Of a DNA stretch of 23,992 nt, positions 19,138 to 23,992 are shown one piece after another (the stretch's first letter is position 1; each line of letters opens with the position of its first letter). A program made the position numbers and the translations under genes. This DNA comes from Psilocybe azurescens. Lineage: Eukaryota; Basidiomycota; Agaricomycetes; Agaricales; Agrocybaceae. Under the pieces are notes generated by a model, which was given only the letters and a program-made list of their open reading frames with translations, had not been told where the DNA came from and did not search any database. The stretch is taken from positions 1 through 23,992 of the forward strand of contig JAJIRX010000056.1 of NCBI GenBank assembly GCA_023853785.1, read 5' to 3'.

Positions 19138-19880
19138 TGGGAAGAATTACATTGTACAGGCAACATGTACCACGTCAAAATGGGATGAAGCTGAAGCTAT
19201 CCGCAAGGCAAATGCGGTGACAATTGCCAAATTTGTATATTGATTGGTGTGTCATTTCTCATGCATCCCATTCTTCACTTCGGGAGCGCACACACCCAAC
19301 ACTGGTGCATGGGCTCATGAAAGTTTGCCACGCAGATAAATCCAAATGGCCGCTTTACATGGACGCTATCTTGTTTGCGATCCATGTAACAACTAATTGA
19401 GTCACGGGATATCCTCCATATTACATGGTTTATGGCATCCATCCAGTGCTAGCATTTGACATAGAGGACGGTACATGACAGATGTTGGACTGGAATATGG
19501 TGCAAACAATGGTGGATCTCATCGCCATGTGAGCGCATCAGATTGCTAGGCGCCAACAAAAAATGTGGAAGAGGCATATCAGCGTGCATAATTCTTGAGG
19601 CAGCGCGCTATCAATAATTTCAATGAACGGTATGGACGTAACTTTTCCTTTTATGGCTTTGACGTTGGGATGTGGGTGTTGTGACACAAGACGTGGTTGG
19701 ATAATCAATTTGGAAAGAAAGACCACTGGCAGTGGTCTAGGCTATATATCATTCACGAGAAGTGAGAGAACAACTTGTTCACGTTGTGGGAGTTGAATGG
19801 AACGGCCATGCAAGGGCATATATCAGCTCACCGCTTGAAGTTATTCTTTTTCAGATCAAAGGATCAGATTTTGAAGACGG
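19138..19880 (+). pseudogene. Gypsy integrase, C-terminal part with catalytic core deleted (dead)
   Basis: After the LTR the frame resumes with GGKNYIVQATCTTSKWDEAE and ANAVTIAKFVYD (to about 19243). It then jumps directly to THPTLVHGLMKVCHADKSKW, YMDAILFAIHV, GYPPYYMVYGIHPVLAFDIE and DWNMVQTMVDLIAM, and ends with LWELNGTAMQGHISAHRLKL. In the family about 55 residues separate AKF[IV]Y from the QTLVHGL-like motif, and they carry the second catalytic Asp and the catalytic Glu of the DD35E triad. Here only about 15 codons lie between them, so two of the three catalytic residues are gone. Stops are frequent. Confidence 0.8.
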
Positions 19881-20290
19881 TCACAGACATCTGCCTATAC
19901 TATGACATCTATAACTACAAAAATCTGCGCATCAAAGCGCTGCGATCACCATCCACCATGCAATGTGCTCAACATCCCAATCCCAACCACTATCACTATG
20001 TGGTGCCGCAGCACGCTTCCCATGAAAAATTGGTTGTGGCTCCCTTGCCGATAGCTGTTCAACCCTTGACTATCCTGTATTTACCCAGAACGCTTGCAAA
20101 ATTGAGAACCCCTGTTTGGCACACAACATGCACTATGGAGGCCCGATTTGTGATGACCCTGCGTTTGAGGACTACACTGAGTGGTCCAAGCAGATGTTCA
20201 ATATGGCGGCTGCACGACACATGCATTGGGGAGAAGGCGTCACACTCATTGCGGCGGTTCCCTTTGGGCTTCATTGGAAGCGACAGTGGT
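19881..20290 (+). other. 3' tail of the gypsy element
   Basis: Open frames at 19775-20293 and 20116-20301 continue from the integrase end without a recognised domain. A 3' LTR is expected here but nothing resembles the 5' leader. The tail stops where the Tc1 transposase resumes (about 20293), so the gypsy 3' LTR was probably lost or this end was rearranged. Confidence 0.45.
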
Positions 20291-20292
20291 TG

Positions 20293-20542
20293 ACTACTTA
20301 AATGAGCTTGTGAACTGGCCAGCATAATTACTAGATCTCAATCCAATTGAAAATTTGTGGCATATTCTCAAAATGTGCTTTGTAGAATACAAAAATGCTT
20401 CAAATGGTATCCAGAAGTTGTAGAGCAGAATACTGGAGGAGTGGGAGAAAATACCCAGGAAGATTATGTGAAATCAATCAATAGTATGTCGAGAAGAGTT
20501 TTAGATGTTTTGAAGGCAAAGTGGGGTCACACAAAGTACTAG
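20293..20542 (+). pseudogene. Tc1-type transposase, 3' part (dead)
   Basis: This continues the transposase after the 10.5 kb insertion. It has YLNEL, WPA, then LDLNPIENLWHILKM containing the third catalytic acidic residue (the Glu of PIE), then EEWEKIP and a final KAKWGHTKY with stop TAG at 20540-20542. A stop (TAA) sits directly after WPA and the frame changes near the end. The right terminal repeat follows 21 bp later. Confidence 0.88.
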
Positions 20543-20563
20543 TTTATATAGATAGATACCCAT

Positions 20564-20786
20564 ATTCCAACAGGCCACAAAGAAACTGTCCAGATGTGTC
20601 ATTTTTATAAAGTATTTAATAAAAATGGATAAACCAAACAAATACAAACATATGTTATATCTCCTGAAAGCTGTGATGCAGGGCTTTCCAGTAAATTTTA
20701 AATCATGTAATTTCATAAGGATTATATGACATTATAGTCAATTTAAGTTCAATTTCAAAAACATCCAGACAGTTTTTGAGTCACTG
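20564..20786 (-). repeat. Right terminal inverted repeat of the Tc1-type element
   Basis: This is the partner of 8788-9011, 223 bp long. It has the inner box CAAAGAAACTGTCCAGATGT at about 20577 and the outer box at 20762-20780, ending GAGTCACTG before TA. The last 25 bases are nearly identical to the left end. Confidence 0.88.
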
Positions 20787-20788
20787 TA

Positions 20789-22163
20789 CGAGCCCACCCC
20801 ACCTCAATCATGTTCACGTTCACTCTATCTATCATGCCTGATAGTCAGGCTTTCACACAGGATGTTGCATGCAAACACAATGGCCCCCTCTTCATTTTGT
20901 GTAGCCCTCTTTTATGTATGCATATCTTAGTTTTTTTAAATAGTGTATATTGTCATAGTAGATAAAAATATATAATGTTTATATACCAAAAAATAAAGCC
21001 CTGTTACAAAATATACATGGTAAAAACAAAAGAAAAAATGGGAAAAAATTAGTTAAAAATCCAAATACCTATAGATATATCCATTGACATCAAAATTTGA
21101 GCCTGGATCTTCAGATACCCATGTCAATGGGTGAACCAGACCTGCAGATCAGGCTACCTGTAGATATTCCCACAGGTATACCTGCAGATTATCTTTGTGA
21201 AGCTGCACCTGTGCTCAGCCTTAGGGAGGGAACAGGGGGGAGCCACAGACAGAGAGGTTCAGGGGCCCTCAGGCATAGTGGAAGACACGCAACACTCATT
21301 TTTTCAGTCCTTTGTATGTAGATAGTTATTGTCTACTAGGGTTTCCTCACTGTGTTTGGCCAGCTCACCAACTATGCAGCATGCTGACAGCTGGAAGCTT
21401 CAGCACCCAAGCTGGTCAAACTACTTCTGCCAGTACAATCCTCCAAAGTTGGACTGGCTATCCTTGAGCTCAGTGTTTAAATGTGCTCCTTTCTATCCTT
21501 TGGATCAATGAGAAGGTTTTTAGGTGTAGCCTACCTTGCAGGACTGCTATTGCACAGTGTTTAGTATAGTAAAATATACTTGATTTCAAAAAATAAAATA
21601 AATTTCAGTGTCTTGTCACACCTGTACTTTCACCATCCTTGCTCACACTTTTGGCTTCAGAAAATTATATGCCAAATATGTAATGATTTATTATACATAA
21701 TGCAAAAACTGAAGAAAAGGAAGCCATTTTGCAATGTCAGAGCTGAATTTTGCACTTTTTGGCACATTCATCACAATATTTTGGTCCTCGCATTAAACAT
21801 AAAAAATTATAAAAAAATTAAGAATAGTGTGCAGATGAGCTGTCTATATCAGAGTGCCAAAAATCAGATTTAACAGAGCTGAGGTTGTGAAGTTATAAAT
21901 GAAAAGTGTCAATTTACAAACACTGGGTCCTCTTCCAAAATGGGGTTAGTGATAGTAGTATGTACAGATAAAAACACTTTATACTCCCCTCTAGTCTGAA
22001 ATACGTCCTCAATCTCTTTGCACGGTCCTCTTTCTAAAGAATCTAAACTGGTATCATATAGGCTTCGACATAATAGCCTAGTCAATCAGTACCCATTCGT
22101 ATCACTTGCAAGGCGGCCAAGTTAACAAATTATGAGTGGTTGATTCCTTTTTCATGTGAACAG
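20789..22163. other. AT-rich region without a recognised gene
   Basis: This lies between the Tc1 right end and the stop of TAF5. About 20930-21060 is A/T-rich. Around 21060-21190 are several CCTGCAGAT / ACCTGTAGATAT / AGGTATACCTGCAG-like words and an inverted repeat (21081-21130) that suggest a transposon terminus, perhaps hAT-like; this is not proven. Open frames such as 21097-21321 and 21580-21873 have no recognisable content. The last 200-300 bp should be the 3' UTR of TAF5. Confidence 0.5.
21081..21130. repeat. Inverted repeat with 10-bp arms
   Basis: CCATTGACAT at 21081-21090 and ATGTCAATGG at 21121-21130 are exact reverse complements with a 30-nt spacer. The region after it has further short self-complementary words around CTGCAG. 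It may be the terminus or subterminal part of an unidentified element. Confidence 0.65.
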
Positions 22164-23992
22164 TTACAACCGACGGGGAAAACCCCGTGAGTCGGCATAA
22201 GCATACAATATGGCACTATCGAGAATCTGGGGATAAATATACGCCCCAACCAAGCAGAGATTCCGAGAAGTAAATTGAATATTTGTGATTGGCGTCCGTT
22301 TTGTCGGAAAGGTTGCCAATAGGTCAGAACTATTGCCATCCAAGTTCAGTATACATGGCAACACCAATGAATATGAACTTACGTCTCGGCACTTTCCTCC
22401 TCCCCGTAACTACGACTGCCATTGGTCGTTCCATTCTTCTGCGATTTGATCCGAGGTCCCCCTGCGCCTTTCACGTCCCACGATCGTACTGTCCAATCAG
22501 CTCCTCCACTCACAAGCAAAGATGATTCGGCGCTGAACGCAAGAGAATAGATTGACGAGGTGTGGCCTGTCATTTTCTTGATGCGTTTTCCCGAGCCTAT
22601 ATCCCACAGATTGATGGCAAGGTCCTCTCCTATTGGCAGGGGCACAAATAAGAGATGGTACCAAGAGCAGAAGTGTATGTCGTACCAGCAGTAGCCAGAT
22701 ATTTGCCATCTGGGCTGAGAGCAAGGGACGACACGGCTCCCTGGTGCCCGATAAAAACACGTAAACATGAGCCGCGTTGCACATCCCACAGTCGCGCTGT
22801 CCAATCGCTTGATCCTGTCGCCAGGTATAGTGAATTGGGATGGAATTGAACACACTGGATATGATATCATTGAATATGGTACCCAAAAAAGGAACCAATC
22901 ACCTCACATCAACATCACTCAGATGCCCGGCATACACGCGAAGACATGATGTGCGCTCCGTAGACCAGAGTCGAGCCGTTTTATCCCTACTGGCTGTTGC
23001 AAAATATATACCCATTGGGCTCCATTTCACATCCCAAATTGGATTTTCGTGACTCTGAAAGCAACGACGTTTGTCATTGTGTCCAGGGACCATAGTCGAG
23101 TTGTAGCATCTGCAGAGGCGGATAGAAGATATTTTGGGGGAGCAGCTGAGCCACTCAGAGGGTCGAAAGCAACGGAGTAAACAGGTCCACTGTGACCAAT
23201 GAGCTTTCTCGTGGTTGCTTTTTTCCCGAATTTTGCTTAGGGAAGGCTGTTTCAAACGTCAATATCAATCCTAATCATGCATAGAACTGTTCCTTGGGAT
23301 GTGAACATACCATCTTTGACCGAGCTTGATGAGAAATCACTTCGTAATCCTTTCAGTTTTTCTCCTTTGAGGCTCCAAAGACGAATGTAGCTTTCCGCAA
23401 ACCAGCAGCCATCAAAGATGTGTCTGGGGAGAAAGTGCAACACGGCGATCTAGGGATAAAGTAGGAGCGTCAACACCAATACAAAAACATGACATTCTGA
23501 TCTTTACCCTTCCGCAACGTCATGCAGTGTATAAGCGCATATGCTGGGTAAGGCACGAGCACGCGATGCATTTGCTTGAGGTGAATTTGGATCGATGTTA
23601 GCCAGGGCAGATGGTTCCAGTCGTATTCGTTTCCGAGCATCCCGCACAGCGCTTACTTCACGTTCGATATCAATGGTCTTGAAAGAGGGGATGAGGCAAT
23701 AAATCTGCATCGTTGGGGGCCGTGAGGCCTTGAGGAACTATCGGGCGCGAAATGGAAAGATCAAACTGAGATGTCAATTCACGGTCCATCATGGCTTGTT
23801 CTCGCAGAACACGCTCAGCCTCTGCGCGAAGATCTTCAGGAATGGGTGCTGGACCAAGCTTAAGCGCCCCTCTGCTTGTGTTGAAGGCTTGCGGATTTGT
23901 TAAACTTGTTTTGCTTCCACTGGCCTGAGGAATGAGTGAGGAGAGAAGACCAGTTGATTCCTCCATGAGTATGGAGATACCGAGATAGGATT
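22164..23992 (-). CDS. TAF5: TFIID subunit 5 (TAF5), WD40 protein, 5' end outside the window
   Basis: TAF5 is a scaffold of the general transcription factor TFIID (and of SAGA in some fungi) and acts in the nucleus. Exons on the minus strand: from the window edge to 23508, then 23449-23311, 23246-22908, 22854-22686, 22629-22383 and 22329-22164. The five introns are 53-64 bp. The visible part starts in the linker (GISILMEESTGLLSSLIPQA) and passes KTIDIEREVSAVRDARKRIR and ALPSICAYTLHDVAEG. Six WD40 repeats follow: SYIRLWSL; TTRLWSL; NPIWDVKWSP to TARLWST; LATGSSDWTARLWDV; LATAGEDLAINLWDI; LVSGGADWTVRSWDV. The conserved end has DLLATFPTKRTP and FTSRNLCLVG. The N-terminal LisH and NTD2 domains lie beyond the window. 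One-base frame corrections are needed at 23687-23690, 23399-23401, 23219-23224 and about 23050-23056. The splice near 23311/23246 also leaves the frame one base off. Confidence 0.95.

Larger units (their letters stand above)
9790..20290 (+). mobile_element. Ty3/gypsy retrotransposon, decayed, inserted in the Tc1 transposase
   Basis: Gag, protease, RT, RNase H and integrase remnants occur in that order on the + strand, which is the gypsy (Metaviridae) order. The outer limits are taken from where the Tc1 transposase stops and resumes. The segment contains two younger insertions (9988-12491 and 18722-19132 plus their duplications), so the gypsy part is about 7.6 kb. I could not find a matching pair of LTRs: the leader (9790-9987 plus 12504-13146) and the 3' tail (19880-20290) show no similarity by eye. 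TGACTA occurs at both breakpoints (9782-9787 and 20291-20296), but it does not sit against TG...CA ends, so a clean target duplication is not established. Confidence 0.82.
8788..20786 (+). mobile_element. Tc1/mariner-type DNA transposon, interrupted by nested insertions
   Basis: The element begins CAGTGACT and ends AGTCACTG, with the target dinucleotide TA at 8786-8787 and again at 20787-20788. The long terminal inverted repeats (8788-9011 and 20564-20786) are about 85-90 percent identical. Without the insertions the element would be about 1.5 kb, the usual size for the family. The transposase is in two pieces (about 9175-9787 and 20293-20542) with many stops, so the element cannot move by itself. 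TA target, Tc1-like transposase motifs and the CAGTG terminus are established hallmarks of the Tc1/mariner superfamily. Confidence 0.9.

Noticed and set aside
19058..19243. A 61-residue open frame across the LTR-integrase junction
   Set aside because: Its first part is LTR sequence read by chance. Only the part after 19138 is integrase. The junction is explained by the insertion.
1..23992. tRNA genes, rRNA, CRISPR arrays and bacterial-type operons
   Set aside because: I scanned for tRNA B-box-like GGTTCGA words and for regularly spaced repeats. Apart from the LTR array none was found, and the window is clearly fungal.

Overview
The window is a piece of a filamentous fungal chromosome, most likely from a mushroom-forming basidiomycete (Agaricomycetes). 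The host genes are cut by many 50-65 bp GT-AG introns, and the transposable elements belong to families I associate with Agaricomycetes. No bacterial gene organisation is present. The species cannot be told from the sequence.

Left flank (1-8787). A possible 3' end of an upstream gene (3-230) is followed by two tandem, same-strand paralogues (453-2231 and 3271-4998). They encode secreted single-pass membrane proteins of unknown function. Their intron positions match, two exons have exactly equal length (35 and 52 nt), and each has a tiny exon (16 and 22 nt). After about 1.9 kb with no recognisable gene comes a five-exon gene on the minus strand (6892-7766). It encodes a basic protein of 213 residues that looks conserved but has no function I can name.

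Middle (8788-20786): a nest of dead transposons. The outer element is a Tc1/mariner-type DNA transposon with 223-224 bp terminal inverted repeats flanked by TA. Its transposase is split by about 10.5 kb of insertion. The main insert is a decayed Ty3/gypsy element with gag, protease, RT, RNase H and integrase remnants on the + strand. Two later insertions sit inside it. One is a 2.5 kb LINE relic on the minus strand that has ORF1, a 3' end and a poly-A tail but no reverse transcriptase, bounded by a perfect 12-bp target duplication. The other is a 411-bp solo LTR inside the integrase, with TGTTAC/GTAACA ends, a 5-bp ACAGG target duplication and a tandem array of seven TGACTCA boxes. The order of events is therefore Tc1 first, gypsy second, then LINE and LTR in either order.

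Right flank (20789-23992). An AT-rich stretch without a gene is followed by the 3' part of the gene for TFIID subunit TAF5 (minus strand, six WD40 repeats, five introns, 5' end outside the window).

The paralogue pair and TAF5 each need several one-base frame corrections, most of them at short homopolymer runs. The 213-residue gene needs none. This looks more like sequence error than gene death, so the coding calls describe the likely real gene. No operon, CRISPR array, tRNA or rRNA gene was seen.
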